Source of the DNA: Ruegeria sp. TM1040
GTDB lineage: Bacteria; Pseudomonadota; Alphaproteobacteria; Rhodobacterales; Rhodobacteraceae
Assembly: GCF_000014065.1 (NCBI RefSeq)
Contig: NC_008044.1
Location: forward strand, 1,883,501-1,947,500
Length of the DNA: 64,000 nt
Direction of reading: 5' to 3'
The notes beneath the pieces were generated by a model. The model did no database searches. It saw only the letters and a list, made by a program, of their open reading frames with translations, and was not told the DNA's origin. The first letter of the stretch is position 1, and each line of letters starts with the position of its first letter. The translations under genes were made by a program, and so were the position numbers. Shown here piece after piece: positions 24,006-33,116 of this stretch.

Positions 24006-25753
24006 GCGGCGGTTTCCTCTTTCCAGTAGTCCAGTTCGACCGTGAACAGGGCGCCGTGCTCTGTGTTGGTGCCCCGGATATTGCCGCCAAAGCTTTGCAC
24101 CAGTCCGTAGGAAATGGACAGCCCCAGCCCCATGCCTTCCGAACTCCCCACCGCCTTGGTGGAGTAGAACGGCTCAAAGACCTTTTCGGGCTGTTTCAGA
24201 CCGGGGCCAATGTCGCGCACGCCCACCGTGAGCCGCGCGCCATCGTTGATGACGATCCGCACGCGGCGCTCCTCCTGTCCCATCATCGCATCCACGGCGT
24301 TGTTGATGAGGTTCACAAACACCTGCGTCAGCCGCACCTCGCCACCGCGCACCCAGACGGACTGCGCCTCCGGGCGTTGCCAGTCCAGCGTCACGTCATG
24401 GTCGCGCAGGCGGGTCTCTGTCAGTTCCACCGCCGCCTCGATGACCTGCACCAGATCCACGCGCCCCACCGGCTCGCTCTCGTTGCGGGCAAAGGCGCGC
24501 AGATTCTTGATGATGCGCGCCATCCGGGCCGACATCTGCGCAATCCGGGTGAGGTTCTCGCCCGCGCGTTCCGATTTGCCACGCTCCAGAAAGGCCTGAC
24601 CGTTCTCGGCAAACTGCTGGATCGCCATCAAGGGCTGGTTGAGCTCATGACTGATGCCAGCCGACATCTGCCCCAGCGCCGAGAGCTTGTCGGCCTGCAC
24701 CAGTTCGGCCTGCGCCTGTTTCAATGCGGCCTCCGCCTCCTTGCGTTCGCGCACCTCGCGGCGCAGCTGCAGGTTGGTGTCCGACAGCGCCCGGGTGCGC
24801 GTCTCGACACGCTCTTCCAGTTCCGCATTGGCCTTTGCCAGCGTGCGGCGCCGCTCTGCCAGCCAGAACAGGATGGTGCCAAACGCAAGACAGACCGCAG
24901 CCATCGCCATGGTCTGCAGCGCCGCGATCCGCTGCGCTGGGGTCACATCCACGAGGATCTCTCCGCGCATCCCGATGGCGGGCAGACCGATCCCGAGATG
25001 AAGCGCCTCATCGGGCAAATACGGGCTCCAACGCTGTTGCCAGATCTCGTGTTCGCCCACTTTTTTCACCTCGAGCGGCAAATCGCCCCCATCTGCGGTC
25101 ATCAGCCCGGTCTTGTCGTCATCCAGTCGCCAGAACAGCAGCTCAAACCGGTTGGAGATAAAGACGCGTCCGTCCTCGATGGTGAAATAGACCGGCGGCA
25201 GGGTGCCGCGCCACGTCTGCTCCACCAGCTCGATGTCCGCAACAACCACCAATGTGCCCCGCACGCGCCCATCCGGGCCGAAATCCGGCGCGGCAAAGAA
25301 ATAGGCCCGTCGCTTGCTCTCGGGTAGCACCATGGGCTCCGTGCCCATCGCCCCCTGCATCGCGCGCCGAAAATACCGCCGACCCGAGACGTTTGAACCA
25401 GCCACGCCTTCGGCGGCGGCCAGCACGCGCCCCGAGTCATCGGCGTAAAACACATCAAGTGCGCCGGATTTATCCGCGATCCGGCGCAAGAGCGCTGTGG
25501 CGCGTGCCGGTCCCTCGCGGGTTTCGAGCGCCTGCAACGCCGGGTGCTCTACAACCAGAACCGCCTGCTCGCGGAAAATCTGCAACTGCGTGCTCACCCG
25601 ATCCGAGGCCAGCGCGAGATCAGAGGCGCTGCGTTCGGCCAGCGCCGTCAGCGCCTGTCGATAGGCCGAAGACCAGACCACCGCAGAGAGCACGACAATG
25701 AAGAGCACAACACTGGCGACCAGCGCGAGACGGGGGTGTCGAGGATTTAACAT
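24002..25753 (-). CDS. dctB: DctB-like sensor histidine kinase
   Basis: The 583-residue membrane kinase has one N-terminal helix (about 7-29), a periplasmic sensor region with double PAS-like sequence ('DVFYADDSGRVLAAAE... GRRYFRRAMQGA... FFAAPDFGPDGRVRGTLVVVADI'), a second helix near 275-295, a coiled coil, and the kinase core. Visible kinase motifs are the H-box 'GISHELNQPL', N-box 'NLINNAVDAM', and G-boxes 'DIGPGL' and 'GLGLSIS'. This is the layout of DctB, which senses succinate, fumarate or malate. It diverges from the P450 gene with 59 bases between the two starts. Confidence 0.9.
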   Translation of the reverse strand: MLNPRHPRLALVASVVLFIVVLSAVVWSSAYRQALTALAERSASDLALASDRVSTQLQIFREQAVLVVEHPALQALETREGPARATALLRRIADKSGALDVFYADDSGRVLAAAEGVAGSNVSGRRYFRRAMQGAMGTEPMVLPESKRRAYFFAAPDFGPDGRVRGTLVVVADIELVEQTWRGTLPPVYFTIEDGRVFISNRFELLFWRLDDDKTGLMTADGGDLPLEVKKVGEHEIWQQRWSPYLPDEALHLGIGLPAIGMRGEILVDVTPAQRIAALQTMAMAAVCLAFGTILFWLAERRRTLAKANAELEERVETRTRALSDTNLQLRREVRERKEAEAALKQAQAELVQADKLSALGQMSAGISHELNQPLMAIQQFAENGQAFLERGKSERAGENLTRIAQMSARMARIIKNLRAFARNESEPVGRVDLVQVIEAAVELTETRLRDHDVTLDWQRPEAQSVWVRGGEVRLTQVFVNLINNAVDAMMGQEERRVRIVINDGARLTVGVRDIGPGLKQPEKVFEPFYSTKAVGSSEGMGLGLSISYGLVQSFGGNIRGTNTEHGALFTVELDYWKEETAA

Positions 25754-25812
25754 TGCGCCACATTACAAAGCCCCCCTTGCCAAGACCAGAGACCTCGGCA
25801 AAAACCGATTTT

Positions 25813-27000
25813 ATGAAAACACTGACCCAATCCCCGACCGACCCGGACTTTGTCCAGAACCCCTACCCGTTTTACGACGCGGCCCGCGCGGCCGGCAAAC
25901 TTGGGTATTGGGAAGAGTACAAAATGATGGCGGCCTTTGGTCATGACGTGGTGCACATGCTGCTGCGCGACCGCCGCTTTGGGCGCGAAATCCCCGCCGA
26001 GATGGCCACCGAAGGCCCGGCGCATCTGGCGCCCTTCCTGCAAGTAGAGGCACATTCGCTTCTGGATGCGGAACCGCCCCGCCATACGCGGCTGCGCAAA
26101 CTGGTGCTGCGCGCCTTCACCAGCCGCGAGATAAAGGCGCTTGCGCCGGGGCTAGAGACGCTCTGCCACGAATTGATCAATGCGTTCCCCAAGGATGCGC
26201 CCTTTGATCTGCTCAGCAGCTATTGCACGCAGGTGCCGGTGATCGCGATCTGTCGCCTGCTGGGCGTACCCGAGGCCATGGCGCCGCAACTTCTCGACTG
26301 GTCGCACAAGATGGTGGCGATGTATCAGGCCTCCAAGACCACCGAGACCGAACATGCCGCAGCACAGGCCAGCGCCGAGTTCATCGCCTTTTTGACCGAC
26401 TACGTAGACGAGCGCCGCAAGACCCCGGGCGAGGATCTCATCACCCGGCTCATTCAGGCCGAGGAAGATGGCGAAAGCCTCTCGACGGACGAGCTCATCG
26501 GCACCTGCATCCTGCTCCTAAATGCTGGTCACGAGGCCACGGTGCATTCGCTCGGCAACGGGGTGAAAACCATGCTCGAACAGGGCTGGTCTTCCGAGTG
26601 GCTTCAGCCCGATGGCATCAGCGGGCTCGTCGAGGAAATCCTGCGCTATGACCCACCGCTCCATATGTTCACACGCTACGCCTATGAGGAGATCGAGATC
26701 ATGGGCCACCGTTTCCGGCGGGGCGATCAGGTGGCTCTGATGCTGGCGGCTGCCAACCGAGATCCGGAGGCGCTGGAGCGCGCCGATCAGTTTGATCCCA
26801 CGCGCCCGCCCAAGGTGAACAAGAGCTTTGGCGGCGGGCTGCATTTCTGTGTCGGCGCACCGCTTGCGCGGATGGAGATGGAGATCGCGCTGCCGATCCT
26901 TTTTGAGCGCTGCCCGGAGTTGAAACTGGCCGAGCCGCCCCAGTATTCCAACACCTACCATTTCCATGGGCTGACCCGGCTTTGGGTGCAAACCCGCTAA
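25813..27000 (+). CDS. cytochrome P450
   Basis: The 395-residue protein has the I-helix oxygen-activating motif 'LNAGHEATVHSLG', the K-helix 'EEILRYDPPLHMFTR' (ExxR), and the haem-binding loop 'FGGGLHFCVGAPLAR' with the thiolate Cys. It is a soluble bacterial-type P450 that would need ferredoxin and reductase partners, none of which is adjacent. The start at 25813 matches the family N-terminus ('DPDFVQNPYPFYDAAR'), but there is no strong ribosome site. Its substrate cannot be told from the sequence. Confidence 0.92.
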   Translation: MKTLTQSPTDPDFVQNPYPFYDAARAAGKLGYWEEYKMMAAFGHDVVHMLLRDRRFGREIPAEMATEGPAHLAPFLQVEAHSLLDAEPPRHTRLRKLVLRAFTSREIKALAPGLETLCHELINAFPKDAPFDLLSSYCTQVPVIAICRLLGVPEAMAPQLLDWSHKMVAMYQASKTTETEHAAAQASAEFIAFLTDYVDERRKTPGEDLITRLIQAEEDGESLSTDELIGTCILLLNAGHEATVHSLGNGVKTMLEQGWSSEWLQPDGISGLVEEILRYDPPLHMFTRYAYEEIEIMGHRFRRGDQVALMLAAANRDPEALERADQFDPTRPPKVNKSFGGGLHFCVGAPLARMEMEIALPILFERCPELKLAEPPQYSNTYHFHGLTRLWVQTR

Positions 27001-27177
27001 GGCGCTCTGACCAGGGGTCGTCTCCTTTGGGGGCGGCCCGCGTTGCTCTCTCTTCTGGCTGAGTTTGCGGGGAAACTGCGCGTCTCCTCTGCAAAAACGC
27101 GCCTTTGGGCGGGCTGCCTCTGGTTTCGGCCCCGGTGGGTTGCTACATCTTGCAAAACAGCCGTGGGAGGGCACAGC

Positions 27178-28368
27178 TTGGGCATTTTTGATTTTCTCAA
27201 AGGCGAATTCATCGACGTCATCCATTGGACCGATGATACCCGCGACACCATGGTCATGCGTTTCGAGCGCGAGGGCCATGCGATCAAATACGGGGCCAAG
27301 CTGACGGTCCGCGAGGGTCAGGCGGCCGTGTTTGTGCATGAAGGCCAGCTGGCGGATGTGTTCACGCCCGGGCTTTATATGCTTGAAACCAACAACATGC
27401 CGGTGCTGACCACGCTTCAGCATTGGGATCACGGGTTTCAGTCGCCGTTCAAATCCGAGATCTATTTTGTCGCCACCACGCGGTTCAATGACCTCAAATG
27501 GGGCACCAAGAACCCGATCATGTGTCGCGACCCGGAGTTCGGCCCGGTGCGCCTGCGCGCCTTTGGCACCTATTCGGTGCGGGTGGTGGACCCGGCCCGC
27601 TTCCTGACGGAAATCGTCGGCACCGATGGTGAGTTCACCATGGATGAGATCTCTTACCAGATCCGCAATATCATTGTGCAGGAGTTCTCGCGCGCGATTG
27701 CCGCTTCTGGCATCCCGGTGCTTGATATGGCCGCCAATACCGCCGATCTGGGCAAGCTGGTCGCCGCCGAGATCGGCCCCGTGGTGGCTGAATACGGCCT
27801 CGCGATCCCCGAGCTTTATGTCGAGAATATCTCCCTGCCGCCCGCGGTCGAGCAGGCGATGGACAAGCGCACCCAGATGGGCATCATCGGCGATCTCGGC
27901 CGCTATACGCAATTCAAGGCTGCCGAAGCCATGGAAGCGGCTGCCAAAACGCCCAACAGCGGCATGGGCGCCGGGCTTGGGATGGGAATGGGCATGGCAA
28001 TGGCACAGCAGATGGGCCACGCGATGCAAGGAGGCGCGACACCTCAGGCAGCGGGTCAACCGACCGGGCCATGGGGCGCACGGCCCGCACCCGCTGCGCC
28101 GCAACCTGCGGCTCAGGCCGCACCGATGGCACCGCCGCCCCCGCCGGTGGAGCATGTCTGGCACATCGCGGAAAACGGTCAGACCTCGGGTCCATACTCC
28201 AAGGCGCGCATGGGGCGCATGGCGCAAGAAGGCCAGCTGACGCGCGACACCCATGTATGGACCCCCGGTCAGGACGGCTGGATGCGCGCGGGCGATGTGA
28301 CCGAGCTGGCACAGCTCTTCACCATCCTGCCGCCGCCCCCACCGCCGCCCCCGCCCGCAGGCGGCTAA
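27178..28368 (+). CDS. SPFH-domain protein with C-terminal GYF-like DUF4339 domain
   Basis: The 396-residue protein starts with TTG at 27178, set by GGGAGG seven bases upstream and by the conserved N-terminus 'GIFDFLKGEFIDVIHWTDDTRDTMVMRFERE'. Residues 1-260 form an SPFH/band-7 domain of the COG4260 'virion core protein' group ('YGAKLTVREGQAAVFVHEGQLADVFTPGLYMLETNN'). A Gly/Met-rich linker and a Pro/Ala-rich stretch follow, then a DUF4339 module ('HIAENGQTSGPYSKARMGRMAQEGQLTRDTHVWTPGQDGW') and a poly-proline end. The next gene encodes a zinc-ribbon protein; the two form a recurring pair, like B. subtilis YdjI-YdjH. Confidence 0.85.
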   Translation: MGIFDFLKGEFIDVIHWTDDTRDTMVMRFEREGHAIKYGAKLTVREGQAAVFVHEGQLADVFTPGLYMLETNNMPVLTTLQHWDHGFQSPFKSEIYFVATTRFNDLKWGTKNPIMCRDPEFGPVRLRAFGTYSVRVVDPARFLTEIVGTDGEFTMDEISYQIRNIIVQEFSRAIAASGIPVLDMAANTADLGKLVAAEIGPVVAEYGLAIPELYVENISLPPAVEQAMDKRTQMGIIGDLGRYTQFKAAEAMEAAAKTPNSGMGAGLGMGMGMAMAQQMGHAMQGGATPQAAGQPTGPWGARPAPAAPQPAAQAAPMAPPPPPVEHVWHIAENGQTSGPYSKARMGRMAQEGQLTRDTHVWTPGQDGWMRAGDVTELAQLFTILPPPPPPPPPAGG

Positions 28369-28505
28369 CGCCCGCAGGATAGATCAATGGCAGCCGGGCG
28401 CCGTGAGTGTGCCCGGCCCTCTTATGGGGGCAAGCACAGATTGCCCCCGTGCTGCCGCCCCTGACTGCACCATCGCCCTCTCGCACTGCAAAGAGCCCGA
28501 TCGCC

Positions 28506-29639
28506 GTGACCCAGACACCGCCGCCCCCGCCCGCTCCGGATATGACCCCGAAAGATGCCGAGGAAACCCACCGTTTTCCGTGCGAGCAATGTGGCGCGGA
28601 CTATCGTTTTGCCCCGGCGGAGGGCGGGCTTGTCTGTGATCATTGCGGCCACAAGAAAGAGCTGATCGAAAGCCCATGGGGCGGTGGGGCGCTGAAGGAA
28701 CTCGACTTCCTGCAAGCGCTGCGTGAACAGCTTCCCGCTGCCGAAATGGAAGTCACGCGCGTCTCCTCCTGCCCCAACTGCGCCGCCCAGGTCGAATTCG
28801 ACCCGGCGGTGCATGCGCTGGAATGTCCCTTCTGCGCGACCCCCGTGGTGGCCGACACCGGCGAGAATCGCCACATCAAACCCAAGGGCGTGCTGCCCTT
28901 TCAGTTTGACGAACGCGCCGCACATCAGGCGATGGAAGACTGGCTCGGCAAGCTGTGGTTCGCGCCCAACGGGCTAAAGGAATACGCCCGCAAAGGGCGC
29001 AAGATGGATGGGATCTATGTCCCCTACTGGACCTATGACGCCCAGACCCACAGCCAATACACCGGCCAGCGCGGCACCGAATATACCGTAAGCCGTACCG
29101 TCATGGTGGATGGCAAACCCCAGGTGCGCAGCGAAATCCGCGTGCGCTGGTCCAATGTGCGTGGACGGGTGCAGCGATTCTTTGACGATGTGCTGGTGCT
29201 CGCCTCCAAAAGCCTGCCGCGCAAATACACCGAAGGCCTCGAGCCCTGGGACCTGTCGCAGCTTGCGCCTTATCAGCCCAAGTATCTCGCAGGGTTTCGC
29301 GCGGAGGCCTATACCATCGACCTTGAAGCCGGCTTTGCCGATGCGCGGCAAAAAATGGACCGCATCATCGAGCGTGACATCAAATTCGACATTGGCGGCG
29401 ACCGCCAGCGGATCAGTTCGGTCGATACGGACGTCAGCGCGGTCACATTCAAACATGTGCTGCTGCCGGTGTGGATGGCCGCTTATAAATATCGCGGGCA
29501 GAGCTATCGCTTTGTGGTCAACGGGCAGTCGGGGCGCGTGCAGGGCGAACGCCCCTTTTCCGCCTGGAAGATCGCAGGCGCGGTTGTCGTCGGCCTGATC
29601 CTGGCGGCAGGCGTGGCCTACCTGGCGTCACAGAGTTAA
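28506..29639 (+). CDS. zinc-ribbon membrane-anchored protein, partner of the SPFH protein
   Basis: The 377-residue protein has two zinc ribbons near the N-terminus (CEQC...CDHC and CPNC...CPFC), a central beta-rich region ('MDGIYVPYWTYDAQTHSQYTGQRGTEYTV', 'VLLPVWMAAYKYRGQSYRFVVNGQSGRVQGERPFSAWK') and a single C-terminal membrane helix ('AGAVVVGLILAAGVAYLAS'). This matches YdjH-like proteins and eukaryote-like 'TFIIB zinc ribbon' annotations, without a known activity. The start is probably the GTG at 28506; an ATG at 28542 is possible. It follows the SPFH gene by 137 bases on the same strand. Confidence 0.78.
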   Translation: MTQTPPPPPAPDMTPKDAEETHRFPCEQCGADYRFAPAEGGLVCDHCGHKKELIESPWGGGALKELDFLQALREQLPAAEMEVTRVSSCPNCAAQVEFDPAVHALECPFCATPVVADTGENRHIKPKGVLPFQFDERAAHQAMEDWLGKLWFAPNGLKEYARKGRKMDGIYVPYWTYDAQTHSQYTGQRGTEYTVSRTVMVDGKPQVRSEIRVRWSNVRGRVQRFFDDVLVLASKSLPRKYTEGLEPWDLSQLAPYQPKYLAGFRAEAYTIDLEAGFADARQKMDRIIERDIKFDIGGDRQRISSVDTDVSAVTFKHVLLPVWMAAYKYRGQSYRFVVNGQSGRVQGERPFSAWKIAGAVVVGLILAAGVAYLASQS

Positions 29640-29915
29640 ATTCCGACATCGACTTGCCTTTTCGCGACACCCCCGGCATGTTCGCGCCAAATCCGGGGGA
29701 GACAGCACATTGTCCAACAGCGCTTTGAGCGGGTTCGACCAAGGACCTTGCCGCCATTCCATCCACCCGCAACGGGTGCCAGATGTCCCGGCCTCTGCAC
29801 GAGGGGCGACCCCTCCTCATGGGACTGGCCCGAGGGATCACGGCCGCGACAATGCCCGTCGCGCGCTGGCCCGCTGTGCCCACCCCGCCCATGATTCTAG
29901 TCTGAGAGGATAGGC
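29640..29915. other. intergenic stretch with no recognised gene
   Basis: About 275 bases between the zinc-ribbon gene and dtd. A 67-codon frame (29710-29913) lacks a ribosome site and any protein-like pattern. No hairpin with a T-run or tRNA fold was seen. The last bases contain the dtd ribosome site GAGAGG. Confidence 0.5.
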
Positions 29916-30386
29916 ATGCGTGCCCTCCTGCAACGTGTCAGCGCCGCCAGTGTCACCGTCGACAATGCGGTTATTGGCGAAATCGGCCCCGGTCTTTTGG
30001 TCTTTGTCTGTGCCATGCGCGGAGATTCTGAGGCCGAGGCCACCCAACTGGTGCAAAAAATTGCGCGTCTGCGGATTTTTCGAGACGACGCGGGCAAAAT
30101 GAACCGCTCGGTCAGCGATACCAGCGGCGCCGTTCTTGTGGTCAGCCAGTTCACCCTGGGCGCCGACACGCGCAGCGGTACCCGTCCGGGCTTTTCCAAA
30201 GCAGCTGCACCGGATGAGGGAATGCGGCTTTATCATTGTTTTTGCGCGAAAATGCGTGAGACTGGGCTTACAGTGCAAACAGGAGAATTCGGCGCTGACA
30301 TGAAAGTTTCACTTGTGAACGATGGTCCTGTTACGCTCTGGCTGGACACAGATGACCGTCGCAACACGTCAGCCGGATCGGGGTAG
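29916..30386 (+). CDS. dtd: D-aminoacyl-tRNA deacylase
   Basis: Dtd removes D-amino acids and glycine wrongly attached to tRNAs. The product has 156 residues, slightly more than the usual 145-150 through a C-terminal tail. It shows the signatures '[16 protein letters not shown]', '[20 protein letters not shown]' and '[11 protein letters not shown]', where the Gly-cisPro of GPVT shapes the chiral pocket. GAGAGG lies seven bases before the ATG. Confidence 0.95.
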   Translation: MRALLQRVSAASVTVDNAVIGEIGPGLLVFVCAMRGDSEAEATQLVQKIARLRIFRDDAGKMNRSVSDTSGAVLVVSQFTLGADTRSGTRPGFSKAAAPDEGMRLYHCFCAKMRETGLTVQTGEFGADMKVSLVNDGPVTLWLDTDDRRNTSAGSG

Positions 30387-30403
30387 AAACCCCGCATGAG
30401 CCG

Positions 30404-30475
30404 GAAAATTGCGGGCCAAGCGTCAGAGCATTCCCCCTGTTTTGGGCGCCTGACACAGATGCGCGCGCAATTTTC
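30404..30475. promoter_or_regulatory. nested inverted repeat between dtd and the peptide-transport operon
   Basis: Outer arms GAAAATTGCG (30404-30413) and CGCAATTTTC (30466-30475) are exact complements. Inside them, GTCAG near 30422 pairs with CTGAC near 30450. The structure starts 18 bases after the dtd stop and could be a terminator without a T-run, a leader structure, or an operator pair. Confidence 0.45.
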
Positions 30476-30574
30476 TATCATTATTCCTTGCCCCGATGTG
30501 CCAAATCGGCAAATCTTGTATCACCATTCAAGAAAATCCGGGGCCAACCCGTAACCTCGACAGGGAGACAACGA

Positions 30575-32158
30575 ATGAACGACTATCTTAAACACCTCGC
30601 ACAGGAAGCCGCATTGGGCCGCATGGGCCGCCGCGAGTTCCTCGGCCGCGCTGCTGCGCTGGGTGTGACCGCATTGGGCGCGAACTCGCTGCTGGCCTCT
30701 GCGGCCAAAGCGGCAGGCGCGCAAAAAGGCGGCACCCTGCGTGTGGGTCTGCAAGGGGGCTCCACCACCGACAGCCTCGACCCGGCTCTGGCGACAAACC
30801 AGGTGGCCCTCTCGGTGATCCGTCTCTGGGGTGAGCCGCTGGTGGAACTGGGCGAAGAAGGCGGCCTCGTGGGTGCCGTCGCCGAAAGCTTTGAAGCCTC
30901 GGCAGACGCAAAAACCTGGACCTTCAAGCTGCGCTCCGGCCTGACCTTCTCCAACGGCCAGCCGGTGACGGCGGCGGATGTTGTCGCCACCATGGAGCGT
31001 CACTCCGGTGAGGACACAAAATCCGGTGCGCTTGGCATCATGCGCTCCATTTCCAACGTCAAGGCCGATGGCGATACGGTGGTCTTTGAGCTCGAAGACG
31101 CAAACGCCGACCTGCCCTACCTGCTGACCGACTACCACCTGGTGATCCAGCCCAACGGCGGCAAGGACGATCCGGCGGCCGCGATCGGCACCGGTCCTTA
31201 TGTTCTGAAAGCCGTGGACATGGGCGTGCGCTTTGTGGCCGAGAAGAACCCCAACTACTGGGGCGATCTGGGCAATGCGCAGACCATCGAGTACGTGGTC
31301 ATCAACGACAATACCGCCCGTGTGGCTGCACTGCAGGCCGGTCAGGTGGACATGATCGACCGCGTGCCGCCGCGCACCGCGAAACTGGTGGATCGCGCGC
31401 CGAACATCTCCGTGCACTCCACTGCGGGTCCGGGCCACTATGTGTTCATCGCCCATTGCGACACCGATCCCTTTGCCAACAACGACGTGCGCCTCGCACT
31501 GAAATACGGCATCAACCGTCAGGAAATGGTCGACAAGATCCTGAACGGCTTTGGCTCCGTGGGCAACGACTCGCCGATCAACGCCTCCTACCCGCTGTTC
31601 ACCCAGCTGGAGCAGCGCGAGTACGATCCCGAGAAGGCCAAGTTCCACATGGAAAAATCGGGCTATGACGGTCCGATCCTGCTGCGCACCTCCGACAACT
31701 CCTTCCCCGGAGCCCCGGATGCGGCGGCGCTGTTCCAGCAGTCGCTGGCAGCGGCAGGCATCAACCTCGAGATCAAGCGTGAGCCCAACGATGGCTACTG
31801 GTCCGAGGTCTGGAACAAGCAGCCCTTCTGCACCTCCTACTGGGGTGGCCGTCCGACGCAGGACTCCATGTTCTCCACCGCCTATCTGTCGACCGCAGAC
31901 TGGAACGACACCCGTTTCAAGAACGAGCAGTTCGACCAGACACTGCTGGCGGCCCGTGGCGAGCTCGACGAAGCCAAGCGCACCCAGATGTATGCAGATA
32001 TGTCGACCATGGTGCGCGACGAAGGCGGCCTGATCTGCCCGATGTTCAACGACTTTGTCGATGCAACGTCGGATCGTCTGGACGGCTGGAAAGACGGCGT
32101 CAAAGGTCACGCTCTCATGAACGGTTACGCGCCCCTGAAAATGTGGGTCAAAGCCTGA
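30575..32158 (+). CDS. peptide ABC transporter substrate-binding protein with Tat signal
   Basis: The 527-residue protein belongs to the DppA/OppA family (SBP_bac_5): 'KGGTLRVGLQGGSTTDSLDPALAT', 'AKTWTFKLRSGLTFSNGQPVTAADVVATMERH', 'DVRLALKYGINRQEMVDKIL'. It would capture dipeptides, oligopeptides or a related solute in the periplasm. The N-terminus 'GRMGRREFLGRAAALGVTALGANSLLASAAKA' is a twin-arginine signal, so it is exported folded through the Tat system, whose genes lie at 5216-6814. AGGGAGACAACGA precedes the ATG. It heads a four-gene operon. Confidence 0.93.
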   Translation: MNDYLKHLAQEAALGRMGRREFLGRAAALGVTALGANSLLASAAKAAGAQKGGTLRVGLQGGSTTDSLDPALATNQVALSVIRLWGEPLVELGEEGGLVGAVAESFEASADAKTWTFKLRSGLTFSNGQPVTAADVVATMERHSGEDTKSGALGIMRSISNVKADGDTVVFELEDANADLPYLLTDYHLVIQPNGGKDDPAAAIGTGPYVLKAVDMGVRFVAEKNPNYWGDLGNAQTIEYVVINDNTARVAALQAGQVDMIDRVPPRTAKLVDRAPNISVHSTAGPGHYVFIAHCDTDPFANNDVRLALKYGINRQEMVDKILNGFGSVGNDSPINASYPLFTQLEQREYDPEKAKFHMEKSGYDGPILLRTSDNSFPGAPDAAALFQQSLAAAGINLEIKREPNDGYWSEVWNKQPFCTSYWGGRPTQDSMFSTAYLSTADWNDTRFKNEQFDQTLLAARGELDEAKRTQMYADMSTMVRDEGGLICPMFNDFVDATSDRLDGWKDGVKGHALMNGYAPLKMWVKA

Positions 32159-32159
32159 T

Positions 32160-33116
32160 ATGAATCCGGTGATCAAACTATTGGCTCAGCGCATTGCGCT
32201 GAGTCTCTTCCTGCTGTTGATGATCTCGGCGCTGATCTTTGCGGGCACCATGATCCTGCCCGGCGACGTCGCCCAGTCCATCCTCGGCCAATCCGCAACC
32301 CCCGAGGCGCTCGCCAACCTGCGCGCCGAGCTTGGACTGAACGAACCCGCCCTCACGCGCTATTTCGACTGGCTTTTTGGTGCCTTGCAAGGCGATCTTG
32401 GCACCGCTCTGACCTCTGGTCAGGACATCACTTCCGCCATTGGATCGCGCCTCTCGAACACGCTGTTCCTTGCGTTCTGGGCCGCTGTGATCGCCGTGCC
32501 GCTGGCGATTTTCCTCGGTCTTCTGGCCGTGCGCTACAAAGATCGCTGGCCGGACAAGCTGATTTCCGGCGTCACATTGGCGTCGATCTCCATTCCTGAA
32601 TTCCTGATCGGTTACGTTCTGATGTATCTGATCGCCGTAAAACTGCGCTGGTTTCCCTCTGTCGCCATGATCAACGACGGCATGAACCTGTGGCAGAAGC
32701 TCAATTCCATCGCCCTGCCCGTCGCGGTGCTGACGCTTGTGGTGCTTGCCCACATGATGCGCATGACCCGTGCGGCGATCCTCAACGTGATGCAGTCCGC
32801 CTATATCGAGACTGCGGAACTCAAGGGGCTTTCGACCTTCAAGGTGATCTGGCGTCATGCCTTCCCCAACTCGATCGCGCCGATCGTGAATGTGGTGATG
32901 CTGAACCTCGCCTATCTTGTGGTTGGTGTCGTGGTGATCGAAGTGGTCTTCGTCTATCCCGGCATGGGGCAATATCTGGTGGATCATGTCTCCAAACGTG
33001 ACGTGCCGGTGGTGCAGGCCTGTGGTCTGATCTTTGCCACCGTCTATATCGGCCTCAACATGGTTGCCGATATCGTGTCGATCCTGTCGAACCCGCGTCT
33101 GAGGCATCCGAAATGA
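32160..33116 (+). CDS. peptide ABC transporter permease, DppB type
   Basis: The 318-residue membrane protein has six hydrophobic segments and the permease-ATPase contact sequence 'ETAELKGLSTFKVIWRHAFPNSIAPIV' (EAA loop). The N-terminal '...QRIALSLFLLLMISALIFAGTMILPGD' and 'LGLNEPALTRYFDWLFGALQGDLGTAL' are typical of DppB. It starts one base after the binding-protein stop and overlaps the next permease by four bases (ATGA). Confidence 0.94.
   Translation: MNPVIKLLAQRIALSLFLLLMISALIFAGTMILPGDVAQSILGQSATPEALANLRAELGLNEPALTRYFDWLFGALQGDLGTALTSGQDITSAIGSRLSNTLFLAFWAAVIAVPLAIFLGLLAVRYKDRWPDKLISGVTLASISIPEFLIGYVLMYLIAVKLRWFPSVAMINDGMNLWQKLNSIALPVAVLTLVVLAHMMRMTRAAILNVMQSAYIETAELKGLSTFKVIWRHAFPNSIAPIVNVVMLNLAYLVVGVVVIEVVFVYPGMGQYLVDHVSKRDVPVVQACGLIFATVYIGLNMVADIVSILSNPRLRHPK

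Noticed and set aside
29710-29913. 67-codon plus-strand frame ahead of dtd
   Set aside because: No ribosome site, and composition unlike a protein. Kept as intergenic.
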